NCBI GenBank assembly: GCA_965276815.1
Contig: CBDIBE010000012.1
Span: 372,001 to 436,000, forward strand
Origin: JAVVHH01 sp965276815
GTDB taxonomy: Bacteria > Pseudomonadota > Alphaproteobacteria > Acetobacterales > Acetobacteraceae
Direction: 5' to 3'
DNA length: 64,000 nt
The first letter of the stretch is position 1. Every line of letters begins with the position of its first letter. Shown piece after piece: positions 8,036 through 16,408 of the stretch. Both the position numbers and the translations under genes were made by a program. The notes under the pieces were generated by a model, which was not told where the DNA came from, did not search any database, and saw only the letters and a list, made by a program, of their open reading frames with translations.

Positions 8036-9220
8036 TTGTCTTCTGCCGAACCGCTGGCGCAAGGGCCGCTTACTGGGATTCGTGTTCTTGACTTCACGCG
8101 GGTCGTCGCCGGGCCTTATTGTACGATGCTGCTCGGAGATTTTGGCGCCGATGTCGTCAAATTCGAGGAGCCCGGCGGCGGTGATGAGCTCCGCGCGCTC
8201 GGTCCCCCCTTCATCGCGGGCGAGAGCGTCTTTTTCCTGAGCTTGAACCGCAACAAGCGAAGTGTCGCGGCCGATCTAAAGAATCCTGAGACGCTCGCCG
8301 GAATCCTCGACCTAGTCCGAGACGCCGATGTTGTGGTCGAGAATTTCCGGCCAGGCGTGATGGACCGGCTTGGGCTCGGCTACGAAGCGCTGCAATCGCT
8401 CAATCCGCGGCTCATCTATTGCTCGATCTCCGCCTTCGCCCCAGGGAGCCGCTACGGCGACCGGCCCGGTTACGACCTCATGGTCTCCGGGATGAGCGGC
8501 CTGCAAAGCCTCACAGGAGAGCCGGGCCGGGCGCCGCTCCGCCCCGGGGTGAATTTGGTCGACCTTGCCTCCGGTACCAACGCGGTCATGGGCATCTTGA
8601 TGGGCGTTATCGCCCGCACGACCACCGGTCGCGGCCAGAAGGTCGAGGTTTCGCTGATGGACAGCAGCTTCGGCCTGCTCGGGCAGCTCGCTGGTATCTA
8701 CCTCAACACCGGCACGGTCCCGCAGCGGCGCAAGCCGGAGGACCTCCACGGGCAGATCGTCCCGTACGGGACTTTCCTCTGCTCGGACGGCAAGCACCTG
8801 AACGTCTGCGTCCCGAACAACCGCTTTTGGGCCGGCTTTTGCGCGGTGATCGGACGCGACGATTGGGTTCAAGACCCGCGCTTCGCCGCCAACGCGGAAC
8901 GCATCGCCAATCGGGAGCTCCTCACCGGGCTGCTGAGCACGCGGTTCTGCGAGCAGCCGCGTGACCGCTGGATCGAGTTGCTGCTCGGCCGCGGCATTCC
9001 TTGCGGGCCGGTGAACTCCATCGACGAAGCCATTAACGATGGCTACTTCGCCGAAGTCGGGATGCTGTCGGAGATGCAACATCGTGTGTGCGGTACCCTG
9101 GCGCTGCCAGCCATTCCGATCCGGATGTCTGACACGCCCGGCAGCATTACCCGGCCACCACCGCTGATTGGCGAGCAGACCGAGGAGATCCTCGGGCGCC
9201 GGCAGCAGCAGCCGGACTGA
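8036..9220 (+). CDS. CaiB/BaiF family (class III) CoA-transferase
   Basis: A 394-residue class III CoA-transferase, moving CoA between acyl donors and carboxylic acids. The N-terminal IRVLDFTRVVAGPYCTMLLGD motif and the VENFRPGVMDRLGLGY segment are diagnostic, and the catalytic aspartate is D176 in GVNLVDLASG. The length is normal for the family. Translation would begin at the TTG immediately after the selenoprotein stop, which suggests strict coupling to Sec read-through; no better start codon lies nearby. Its substrate is unknown, but its place in the operon links CoA activation with the UGSC protein. Confidence 0.9.
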   Translation: MSSAEPLAQGPLTGIRVLDFTRVVAGPYCTMLLGDFGADVVKFEEPGGGDELRALGPPFIAGESVFFLSLNRNKRSVAADLKNPETLAGILDLVRDADVVVENFRPGVMDRLGLGYEALQSLNPRLIYCSISAFAPGSRYGDRPGYDLMVSGMSGLQSLTGEPGRAPLRPGVNLVDLASGTNAVMGILMGVIARTTTGRGQKVEVSLMDSSFGLLGQLAGIYLNTGTVPQRRKPEDLHGQIVPYGTFLCSDGKHLNVCVPNNRFWAGFCAVIGRDDWVQDPRFAANAERIANRELLTGLLSTRFCEQPRDRWIELLLGRGIPCGPVNSIDEAINDGYFAEVGMLSEMQHRVCGTLALPAIPIRMSDTPGSITRPPPLIGEQTEEILGRRQQQPD

Positions 9221-9225
9221 GCCAG

Positions 9226-10128
9226 TCAGCCCTTCAGGAAGGCGAGCATTGAAAGGACCGCGGCGGCGGCATCGCCCTCGGCGTCGCTGATCGTACCCCC
9301 GTTGCCGGCCCTGACCACGCCCGCCACGAACAGGCCGGGAAGGGCCGTGCGCATGGAGTGATCGGTCACAATATAACCGTGTGGATCGCGCGCCACCGGC
9401 TCCGGCAGGAACGCGGAGGCCGGCTCAAGCCCGATGTATGGAAAGACACCCGCGCATGCGATCTCGCCGGATACCCCGTCTGGGCCGACCGTTTCGACGG
9501 CGCGGACACCGTCGGAGCCGAGGATAGCTTGAACCCGCGTGCGCCAATGGACGGCGACGTTCCCAAGGCCAAGCAGCCGCCCGGTCAGGTCGGCGCGAGC
9601 ACGGAACGTCTCGCCCCGATGCACGATATGGACCTGGCGGGCGTACGCCGCGAGCGCGATCGCCTCCTGGACGGCCGAATCTCCGCCGCCCACAACGACT
9701 ACCTCCTCTCCATTGAACAAGGGCCCATCGCAGTCCGCGCAGCGCGATACGCCCCGGCCCTCTAGCTCCTCCTCACCCGGCACCCCGAGGTGCCGGATCC
9801 GGCCCCCCGACGCGACGATGATGGCCCGCGCCGCGTGACGCGCGGCGTCCGTCGTGACCGTGAAGGCCTCCTCGCCTTGCTCGACGGCGGCGACCGTGGC
9901 CGAAATATTCTCGGCCCCCAGATCGCATGCGGCGGACATCAAGCTCGCGGCGTAATCGCTGCCCGAACCGTGGAACGGTCCATCGAGGTCGTTAACGTTC
10001 GTTATCAGCCCCCCGAAGAGGTTCGCTTCGATCATCGCCGTCGAGAGCCCAGCCTGTTGGGCAAGCTGCGCGGCGGTGATGCCGGCCACGCCGGTGCCAA
10101 TGACAATGAGGTCGAACGGTGCGGTCAT
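9226..10128 (-). CDS. Thioredoxin reductase-like flavoprotein
   Basis: A 300-residue FAD/NAD(P)H disulfide oxidoreductase. FAD-binding motif IGTGVAGITAA lies at residues 10-20, the redox-active pair C130-A-D-C133 sits in SRCADCDGPLF as in thioredoxin reductases (usually CATCDG), and the NADPH motif VVVGGGDSAVQEA follows from residue 144. The C-terminal GLFVAGVVRAG segment is the second FAD contact. GGGAG precedes ATG 10128; the longer upstream frame has no support. It is convergent with the selenoprotein operon, ending 5 bases after it, so a role in reducing the UGSC protein is possible but unproven. Confidence 0.9.
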   Translation of the reverse strand: MTAPFDLIVIGTGVAGITAAQLAQQAGLSTAMIEANLFGGLITNVNDLDGPFHGSGSDYAASLMSAACDLGAENISATVAAVEQGEEAFTVTTDAARHAARAIIVASGGRIRHLGVPGEEELEGRGVSRCADCDGPLFNGEEVVVVGGGDSAVQEAIALAAYARQVHIVHRGETFRARADLTGRLLGLGNVAVHWRTRVQAILGSDGVRAVETVGPDGVSGEIACAGVFPYIGLEPASAFLPEPVARDPHGYIVTDHSMRTALPGLFVAGVVRAGNGGTISDAEGDAAAAVLSMLAFLKG

Positions 10129-10389
10129 GCTGTACTCCCATACTTGTGCGCCGGCCCGGAATGAGAGATGCGGTCGCGAAGGTCCTTCGACAACGCGTAA
10201 CCGAAATGCCCAGGTCGGGAGGAGTCCTCGGCGCCCTGGTGGTAAGAGCATCTGACCACCATTCGATCCGGCCCACGGCGTCGAACTGGAGATCGAATGT
10301 CTCCTCGGCGCTGCCACGGCCGACCGCGTGCGCCAACCTGATACGGCGGGTGCGCGACGTCTCGCAGCGCAAGCGGTAACGGTAATGGT
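10129..10389. other. Intergenic stretch without a recognised gene
   Basis: About 260 bases between two minus-strand genes. A minus-strand frame encodes a plausible-looking but unsupported segment (AEETFDLQFDAVGRIEWW). It has no family I recognise and no clear start, so it may be a decayed coding remnant. The ribosome site of the flavoprotein gene lies at its left edge. Confidence 0.3.
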
Positions 10390-11541
10390 TCAGGGGCCTT
10401 CGTCGGCTGGGAAGGGGAGCGTTCGCGGTGGAAACGGCTTGCCGGGGGTGGCGCGGATGGCCTCCTCGTTCATGTCGAGACCGAGGCCGGGTGTTGTGGG
10501 CAGCGCGATGTAGCCGTCCACGGGGCGAAGCTGGTTGTGGCAGACCCGGTCGCCGATATCGACGAAGGGGACGAAGTATTCGGTGATGACGAAGTTCGGC
10601 ATCACGGCGGCGGCATGCACGGTCGCGGATAGCGAGAGCGTGGTCGAATTGTAGTTGTGCGGCGACATGGCGACCATGAAGGGTTCTGCCATCGCGCCAA
10701 TCTCCTTCAGTTCGAGGATGCCGCCGCAATTCGAAACGTCGGGGTTGATGATATCGGCGGCGCGGGCCTCGAGGATGGGCCGGAAGGCCGCCTTGGTGAA
10801 CGAGTTCTCGCCGGTCACGATCGGGATGTTCACCGCGGCGCGGACCTCGGCAATGGCCTCAATGTGCTCGACCTGGCAGGGCTCCTCCATCCAGTAGGGG
10901 TCGAAGGCCTCGAACTTTTTGCCGAGCGCGATGGCGTGCATCGGGGCAAGGCGGCGGTGCAGCTCGATGAGGAGGTCGATGTTTGGGCCGACGGCGCCGC
11001 GGATCGCTTCGACGACGGCGAGGGCGTGGCGCTCATGCGCCTTGGGGATATAGGTCCGCCACGGGCGCGGCAACGGGTCGAATTTCAGCGCGGTGAAGCC
11101 TTGGTCGACGACGCGCTTGGCGGCCTCGGCATAGGCGGCCGGGTCATGGACCTTGTAGCTCCAGCCATTGGCGTAGACGCGGATCTTGTCGCGGACGGGT
11201 CCGCCGAGCAGGTTGTAGACGGGTTGCTGGGTGGCCTTGCCGACGATGTCCCACAGCGCCGCCTCGAGGCCGGACAAGGCGCTGTAGAATTCGAGCGAGC
11301 CGCGGCGCTGGGCGTAGTCGTCGAACAGCATGGTGGTCAGGTATTTGATCTGGAACGGGTCGCGTCCCGGCAGGTAGCGAGCGAATTCCTGCAGATGAGC
11401 GGCGACGCCGGTGTCGCGGTCGTATTGCGAGTAGGCTTCGCCCCAGCCGGTGATGCCGGCATCGGTGCTGACGCGGACGAAGATCAGGTTCTTGCGCCAA
11501 CCGGGATGGAAGGTGAGGCAGGCGATCTCGGTGATCTTCAT
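10390..11541 (-). CDS. Mandelate racemase / enolase superfamily enzyme
   Basis: A 383-residue enolase-superfamily protein with the capping domain first (MKITEIACLTFHPGW) and then the TIM barrel. Visible barrel-end elements are DLLIELHRRL, WMEEPCQVEH, IVTGENSFTK and INPDVSNCGG, which carry the acidic metal ligands, and MSPHNYNS with the histidine expected at the seventh strand. The pattern resembles sugar-acid dehydratases such as galactonate dehydratase, but substrate cannot be read from sequence. ATG 11541 has GGAGGAG ten bases upstream. A solute-binding protein gene diverges from it at 11660, suggesting uptake of a related acid. Confidence 0.85.
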   Translation of the reverse strand: MKITEIACLTFHPGWRKNLIFVRVSTDAGITGWGEAYSQYDRDTGVAAHLQEFARYLPGRDPFQIKYLTTMLFDDYAQRRGSLEFYSALSGLEAALWDIVGKATQQPVYNLLGGPVRDKIRVYANGWSYKVHDPAAYAEAAKRVVDQGFTALKFDPLPRPWRTYIPKAHERHALAVVEAIRGAVGPNIDLLIELHRRLAPMHAIALGKKFEAFDPYWMEEPCQVEHIEAIAEVRAAVNIPIVTGENSFTKAAFRPILEARAADIINPDVSNCGGILELKEIGAMAEPFMVAMSPHNYNSTTLSLSATVHAAAVMPNFVITEYFVPFVDIGDRVCHNQLRPVDGYIALPTTPGLGLDMNEEAIRATPGKPFPPRTLPFPADEGP

Positions 11542-11659
11542 ATGGGACGCGTCTCCTCCACTGGGTTGAACTCTTGGCCAGTCTCCTGGAGTGTTCGTAG
11601 GACCGGGGGCAAGGCCTGGCAACACGCGGCGGGTTACGGCCGCGAGGGGGATGGGACGC

Positions 11660-12694
11660 ATGACGATCTTGGACTTGGCGCCGCGACGGTCGGTTATGGC
11701 GGGATTGGGGGCGGCGCTGGCTGCGCCCTGGATCGGGCGGGAGGCGCGGGCAGCAGACGATGCGACCGAGATCCGCATCGCGTTCGGCAATGGCATCGCC
11801 TACCTGCCATTCTACGTCGGCCGCAAGCAGGATTTGTTCGCCAAGTCGCTCGCCCAGGCGGGCCTGCCGGGCGTTAAGGTCACCTGGCCGCGCATCGCCG
11901 GGACCTCGGCGTTGAACGACGCGATGTTGTCGGGCTCGGTCGATCTTTATGTGGCGGGAACGCCGGGAGTGCTGATCGTCTGGGACCGGACGAAGGGACG
12001 GTCGAACGCGATCCTGGGCTGCGCCGGGGTGACCACATTGCCGCTCTCGCTGGTGACCGTGACCGACCGGCTAAAATCGCTGGCCGATTTCACGCCAAGC
12101 GACCGGATTGCGATGCCTTCGATCGCGGGCACGCCGGCGACGGTGATCCGCATGGCCTGCGAGCAGGCGTTCGGGCCGGGCCAGCATGGCCGGCTCGACA
12201 AGAACATGGTGGCCTTGGCGCATCCGGATGCGATGACGGCGCTGCTGAACCGTTCGGAGGTGACCGCGTATCTGGGGTCGCCGCCATTCACCAACTTGGT
12301 GATGCAGGATAAGCAGGCGCGCGTGCTGCTACGCTCGCCCGAGGTGTTCAAGCAGCCGGCCAGCTTCGTGCTGCTGTCGGCGCGCAAGGCGTTCTCGGAG
12401 CGGAACCCGCGCCTGGTGGCGGCGATGGTCGGGGCGCTGCAGTCTGCCAACGAGGCCATTGGCGCGGACCCTCGGGCAGCGGCAGAGACTTATCTCGAGG
12501 CAGAGCCGTCGAAGGCGTTCTCGGTCGACCTCATCACCACGATCCTGCGCGACCCGGCGACCGAGTTCACCACCCGGCCGCGCGCGGTGATGCGCACGGC
12601 GGAGTTCATGAACCGGATCGGCGAGATCCGGAGCATGCCGCAGCACTGGACCGATGTGTTCGTCCCAGGATCGGAGGGGCTGGACGGCGACTGA
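11660..12694 (+). CDS. ABC transporter substrate-binding protein, NitT/TauT type (orphan)
   Basis: A 344-residue periplasmic binding protein of the aliphatic sulfonate/nitrate/taurine class. An N-terminal signal with PRRSVMAGLGAALAAPWIG followed by ARA-ADD looks like a Tat-type or general export signal. The mature part begins with the typical TEIRIAFGNGIAYLPFYVG and has an SGSVDLYVAGTPG ligand-site region. An in-frame ATG at 11651 is an alternative start. It has no permease or ATPase of its own next to it; it may share the importer at 12894-16293 or be a leftover of another system. Confidence 0.85.
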   Translation: MTILDLAPRRSVMAGLGAALAAPWIGREARAADDATEIRIAFGNGIAYLPFYVGRKQDLFAKSLAQAGLPGVKVTWPRIAGTSALNDAMLSGSVDLYVAGTPGVLIVWDRTKGRSNAILGCAGVTTLPLSLVTVTDRLKSLADFTPSDRIAMPSIAGTPATVIRMACEQAFGPGQHGRLDKNMVALAHPDAMTALLNRSEVTAYLGSPPFTNLVMQDKQARVLLRSPEVFKQPASFVLLSARKAFSERNPRLVAAMVGALQSANEAIGADPRAAAETYLEAEPSKAFSVDLITTILRDPATEFTTRPRAVMRTAEFMNRIGEIRSMPQHWTDVFVPGSEGLDGD

Positions 12695-12893
12695 TCGCCT
12701 TCGCGCGTTCACGAGTCACTTGAGCAACTCGCCATGGTTTCCAAGATGAAGTTTTCGAAGGTGGCGCGCTGTTAGTTGGCGCGTGTCACGTCGGCCTCGA
12801 ACGCAAACGTCCCCCGGCTAGGCGGCAGCTCTCACGCTGCCTGGATCGTCTCCCGTTTCGTGACTGCCTATAATTGCAATATGGCCGGTTGGG

Positions 12894-13634
12894 TTAGCCC
12901 GCATACCAAGGAGCGAGCTGACGGCGGGCACGAATCATAACCAGCCGGACGCTGATCGCGAAAACGGCGAGGGCGAGCACGTAGACGAATGAGGCGTCCT
13001 CGTTGAGCTCAGACGATTTCTCGAACACGGACATGCCCATTCCGCGAATGCTTGCCAACACCTCCACGGCGATCGCATTCGTAATTCCCCGTGCGAAGCC
13101 GAGCTCGACGCCGGTGACAATGTGCGGCATCGCGGAAGGCAGCGCGATGCCAAGCCAAATGTGCCGGGTCCGCGCCCCAAAAATGCGACCGACCTCCAGG
13201 TATTCTTTCGGAATGGCCCGTGTTCCAGCCTCCGTCGTGACCGCGACGGGCAGAAAGGCGGAAATCGCAACCACGATCAGCCGCGCTGCCGGCTGATAGC
13301 CGACCAGAAGGATGATCAGCGGCACCAGCGCGATAAGGGGAAGCGAGTAGAGTGCCCGAATATAGAGCGATAGGAACCAGCGCAGGGCGGGCATTCGCCC
13401 CATCGCAACCCCAACGAGCACGCCAAGAACCGAACCGATCGCAACCCCCTCGACGATCGCACTGACGGTCAGCAGCATCGATTGCCAAAATTCGAGGTCG
13501 GTCAGCGTGGAAGGGATGGCCGCGACAATTCCGCTCGGACGAGCGACGAAATCGGGCAGCGTCGCCGTCACATACACTTGCCATGCGAGCAGGAAGAGCA
13601 GGCCAGCGACGACCGGGGCGAAGCGCCGGGTCAT
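12894..13634 (-). CDS. ABC transporter permease (SsuC/TauC type), second of pair
   Basis: A 246-residue inner-membrane permease with about six helices. The EAA-loop motif appears as EAGTRAIPKEYLEVGRIFGA, and the domain type is the binding-protein-dependent transport inner membrane component. It overlaps the stop of the next upstream permease by 4 bases (ATGA). It is the last gene of the operon that reads ATPase, binding protein, permease, permease. Two different permeases in this importer class imply a heterodimeric channel, whereas the other importers in this window have a single permease. Confidence 0.88.
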   Translation of the reverse strand: MTRRFAPVVAGLLFLLAWQVYVTATLPDFVARPSGIVAAIPSTLTDLEFWQSMLLTVSAIVEGVAIGSVLGVLVGVAMGRMPALRWFLSLYIRALYSLPLIALVPLIILLVGYQPAARLIVVAISAFLPVAVTTEAGTRAIPKEYLEVGRIFGARTRHIWLGIALPSAMPHIVTGVELGFARGITNAIAVEVLASIRGMGMSVFEKSSELNEDASFVYVLALAVFAISVRLVMIRARRQLAPWYAG

Positions 13635-14377
13635 CCCACGCTGCTCTCGCGCCAGCGGATCAACCGCCGCTCGATCACTTCGCCGACGCCCACCAACAAC
13701 ACCGCGAGTAGCGCGACAAAAAGGGTCACCGCCAAGACCGACGCCGAATTAACGACCGTCGTCGCCTGCAGCAGAACGGCAGCGACACCGTCAGGGTTGA
13801 GGAAGAACTCCGCCACCAGCGTGCCTGCCATGGTCAGGGCAATCGACTGTTTCACCCCCGACATTGCGAACGGCGTGATGTAGGGCAGAATCACGTCGCG
13901 CCAGAGCTGGCGCTCGTTGGAGCCGAACATGGCGGCAACGTCCAGGTGTAGCGGCGGGATGGAGCGCGCTCCCTGCATCACGCCGAACAGGATTGGGAAA
14001 ATAGAGATCAGCACCGTGACCAGCACCTTTGGCCAGAACCCGAAGCCGAGCGTCACGGAGACGAACGGCACCAGAGCGATCGTCGGCGTGGCATAGAGTA
14101 CGAAAACCCAGGGTTCGAGCGCCTCCGAGACGAGCCGAACCCGCGCCAACGCAAGACCCGTTGCAACCCCGGCCAAGATCGAAATGGCAAGCGCGGTGAA
14201 ATAGAGCTCGGCAGAGACGCCGAGCGCCGGAAGCAGCGGACCATCCGTCAGCAACGTCCACAGCCGGACCACGGTGCCGGTGAACGGCACGAACAGAATG
14301 CCAAAACTGTGTCCGAATGCTTGCCACGCGCCGATTACGACCGCCGCGCTCAGTGCGTAGCAGAAGAGCTTGAGCAT
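13631..14377 (-). CDS. ABC transporter permease (SsuC/TauC type), first of pair
   Basis: A 248-residue permease with helices beginning MLKLFCYALSAAVVIGAWQAF. The cytoplasmic EAA-type loop reads GVMQGARSIPPLHLDVAAMFGS. ATG 14377 is preferred because the upstream extension is arginine-rich and overlaps the binding-protein gene. It is coupled to the next permease by a 4-base overlap and follows the binding-protein gene by 22 bases. With 12894-13634 it would form the channel of a NitT/TauT-type importer. Confidence 0.87.
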   Translation of the reverse strand: MLKLFCYALSAAVVIGAWQAFGHSFGILFVPFTGTVVRLWTLLTDGPLLPALGVSAELYFTALAISILAGVATGLALARVRLVSEALEPWVFVLYATPTIALVPFVSVTLGFGFWPKVLVTVLISIFPILFGVMQGARSIPPLHLDVAAMFGSNERQLWRDVILPYITPFAMSGVKQSIALTMAGTLVAEFFLNPDGVAAVLLQATTVVNSASVLAVTLFVALLAVLLVGVGEVIERRLIRWRESSVG

Positions 14378-14399
14378 CGGCGCGCGCCACTGACGTCCG

Positions 14400-15452
14400 C
14401 TACTGCTTCTTGCTCTCCAGGCGCTTGGCTGCCTCGGCGTAAAGCGAGGGGTCGACGATCTTGTCGTAGGCCGGCGCGTCGGCACGCTTGATGGTCCCGA
14501 TCTGCACGAGTTGCGCCTCCTGGCGCATCATCTGATCTTTATCGAGGCCGATGTCGTTGACCCAATAACCGATCGCCTGCAGTCGCTCGATCGCGGCCAA
14601 TGCCACTTTAGGATCGATCTGGCTCGCCTTGGCGACGATGGCGGCGAACTTCTCGCGATCTTGTGGCGAGGTGCTGCTCATGAAGCGCTGTGTGCGGATC
14701 CACACCTCGAGGAAGCGGACCAGAGCCTCCCGGTTGCTCGCGATCTCCTTGGGCGTCGTGAGAATCATCCCGTAATGCAGGTCTTTGGCGATGGAGGCAG
14801 GCGCCGGGATCTGATGCCATTCCTTGCCGGTTCGAAACTCGATTTCCGCCAACTCGTCGACATGGAAGACGCCGGTGTGCACTTGCCCAGCAATGCCCGC
14901 CTTGACGAGCGCCGCGTTTGCCAAATCGATCGGCGTCACGTCCTGAAGACTCAGCTTGCAGGTCTCCAGCAGCGCCCCAAGGTAGAGATACCGGGCGTTG
15001 TTGATGCCATCTGCCGCGATCGTCTTGTCTTTGAGATCGTTACAGGATTTGACGGCTGGGTCGTTGGAGTCAACCACCCAATCTTGCGTGTTCTGGCCGG
15101 CGATTGCCACGACCTGTCCGCCCGAGGCCATCAGGTTGAGCGCAGGCGTCGTCGCAGTCCAGCCGACAGCGGCCTCGCCGGTCAGGATGATCTTGGCGGT
15201 GTCGGCGGCGCGCTGAAACCAGCGCATGTCGACTTCGAGGCCGGCATCCTTGAAATAGCCGAGCGCCTGCGCGACGTCGATGAACGTATTGGAGAAGATC
15301 GGCGGTCGCCCGACCGCGGTTACGGTGATCTTGATCGGCGCGGCGCCTGTGGTCTGCGCCCGGGCCTCGATGCCGAGGCTGCAACAGCCGAGCAACGCGG
15401 CGCCGAGCAAGCCCGCGATCAGCCGTCGCTTCGATATGTTTGCTGCCGTCAT
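14400..15452 (-). CDS. ABC transporter substrate-binding protein, NMT1/TauA-like
   Basis: A 350-residue periplasmic binding protein. The signal region is SKRRLIAGLLGAALLGCCSLG ending before ARAQ, with a possible lipobox-like cysteine pair. The mature chain starts ITVTAVGRPPIFSNTFIDVA and has the GYFKDAGLEVDMRWF element of the NMT1/TauA family. GGAGGCGG lies just upstream; ATG 15452 or the adjacent ATG 15455 are both possible. It sits between the ATPase and permease genes of the GntR-controlled operon. Ligand unknown; family members bind sulfonates, nitrate, pyrimidine precursors or aromatic acids. Confidence 0.88.
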   Translation of the reverse strand: MTAANISKRRLIAGLLGAALLGCCSLGIEARAQTTGAAPIKITVTAVGRPPIFSNTFIDVAQALGYFKDAGLEVDMRWFQRAADTAKIILTGEAAVGWTATTPALNLMASGGQVVAIAGQNTQDWVVDSNDPAVKSCNDLKDKTIAADGINNARYLYLGALLETCKLSLQDVTPIDLANAALVKAGIAGQVHTGVFHVDELAEIEFRTGKEWHQIPAPASIAKDLHYGMILTTPKEIASNREALVRFLEVWIRTQRFMSSTSPQDREKFAAIVAKASQIDPKVALAAIERLQAIGYWVNDIGLDKDQMMRQEAQLVQIGTIKRADAPAYDKIVDPSLYAEAAKRLESKKQ

Positions 15453-15462
15453 CATCCGCCTC

Positions 15463-16293
15463 CTACATTTCGAAAAGGTCGTGCCAGACTTGTTCCCGTA
15501 ACGTGATGAAACGCCGGTCGAGGACCACGCTGCGGTCTCGTGGCCGCGGCAGGTCCACATGCCGCACAGCGCGGATCCCTGCGGGGCGGCCGCCCAGCAC
15601 GATGACCGTGTCGCCCATCAGCACGGCCTCGTCGATCGCATGGGTCACGAACACCATCGCGGTCGGCCTTGTGTCCCAGATCCGCAGCATCTCGAACTGC
15701 AACTGCTCACGGGTCTGCGCGTCGATGGCGCTGAACGGCTCGTCCATCAGCAGCAGTTTCGGTTCCATCACCAGCGCCCGCGCGAGCCCAGCGCGTTGCT
15801 GCATGCCTCCCGAGAGCTGGTGCGGATAAGCCTTTTCGAACCCGTTGAGTCCGACCAGCGCAATGGCGTCCGCGACCCGGCGGTCGATCTCCGTCCGAGG
15901 CGCGCCACGCAGTTTCAGCCCATAAGCGATGTTGTTCCAAAGGTTCTTCCAGGGGAACAGGCCGAAGTTTTGGAACACCATGGAGATGGAGGGCAGCGGC
16001 TTCTTAACCGGCGTGCCCTGCACGCGGATCTCGCCGCCCGACAGCGCGGTGAGCCCCGCGATGCAGCGCAACAGCGTCGTTTTGCCGCAGCCGGACGGCC
16101 CAACGATGCTGACCACCTCGACCTTGCCCACGTCGAGGCTCACGCCATCCAGGACGGTGAGCGGTCCGTAGCGCACCTGCGCGTCGCGAATGGCGACGAG
16201 AGGCTCTACGCCGGCGGGCGCCGCCCGGGTTATTGGCGCGAGGGTCGTTGGATCAGGCAGGTGTCGCCTGCCCAAACAAAGCGCTGGCGCCAA
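15463..16293 (-). CDS. ABC transporter ATP-binding protein (SsuB/TauB type)
   Basis: A 276-residue ATPase with Walker A GPSGCGKTT, Q-loop MVFQNFGLFPWKN, signature LSGGMQQR, Walker B LLLMDEPF and switch histidine in VTHAIDEA. All elements needed for hydrolysis are present. The start is awkward: the in-frame codon is TTG 16293, while the strong AGGAGGAAAC ribosome site serves an ATG at 16306 in another frame. The conserved domain begins only around VEPLVAIRDAQVRYG, so the first 30 residues are not supported by homology. First structural gene of the operon repressed from the operator at 16339. Confidence 0.9.
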   Translation of the reverse strand: MAPALCLGRRHLPDPTTLAPITRAAPAGVEPLVAIRDAQVRYGPLTVLDGVSLDVGKVEVVSIVGPSGCGKTTLLRCIAGLTALSGGEIRVQGTPVKKPLPSISMVFQNFGLFPWKNLWNNIAYGLKLRGAPRTEIDRRVADAIALVGLNGFEKAYPHQLSGGMQQRAGLARALVMEPKLLLMDEPFSAIDAQTREQLQFEMLRIWDTRPTAMVFVTHAIDEAVLMGDTVIVLGGRPAGIRAVRHVDLPRPRDRSVVLDRRFITLREQVWHDLFEM

Positions 16294-16306
16294 ACGCCTC
16301 CGCCAT
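16253..16306 (-). other. 17-codon upstream ORF with strong ribosome site
   Basis: AGGAGGAAAC precedes ATG 16306, which opens a 17-residue frame (MAEAFGASALFGQATPA) ending at TGA 16253-16255, overlapping the ABC ATPase frame in a different register. Either it is a leader peptide coupling translation to the ATPase, or a single-base change has shifted the true N-terminus of the ATPase out of frame. The peptide's composition is unremarkable. Confidence 0.45.
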
Positions 16307-16338
16307 TGCTGTTTCCTCCTGGGCCATCTCGCCCGTAT

Positions 16339-16350
16339 TAAGACGTCTTA
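16339..16350. promoter_or_regulatory. GntR operator 1 (perfect palindrome)
   Basis: TAAGACGTCTTA is a perfect 12-base palindrome between the ABC operon start and its promoter, at the expected transcription start. It matches 11 of 12 bases with the site at 17234-17245 in front of the GntR gene. The shared sequence and positions point to binding by the GntR/HutC protein encoded at 16409-17218. Confidence 0.7.
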
Positions 16351-16357
16351 GCCTCAC

Positions 16358-16386
16358 TCTAGACAGGCAGTGCCATATGTCGTCAA
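16358..16386 (-). promoter_or_regulatory. Candidate promoter of the ABC importer operon
   Basis: On the minus strand TTGACG (16386-16381) is followed after exactly 17 bases by TCTAGA (16363-16358). The -35 is near consensus and the -10 is weak. Transcription would start close to 16350, inside the operator palindrome, which fits repression by steric block. Confidence 0.45.
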
Positions 16387-16408
16387 GAGACGAACGTGTC
16401 CGATCGTC

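Noticed and set aside
6644..8062. 472-codon minus-strand ORF
   Set aside because: Shadow of the selenoprotein operon with typical GC-rich antisense composition.
10657..11877. 406-codon plus-strand ORF
   Set aside because: Shadow of the enolase-superfamily gene; the real protein on the minus strand has all active-site elements.
16364..16380. TGGCAC element as a sigma54 promoter for the ABC operon
   Set aside because: No TTGC follows at the required distance; the sigma70-like TTGACG/TCTAGA pair fits better.
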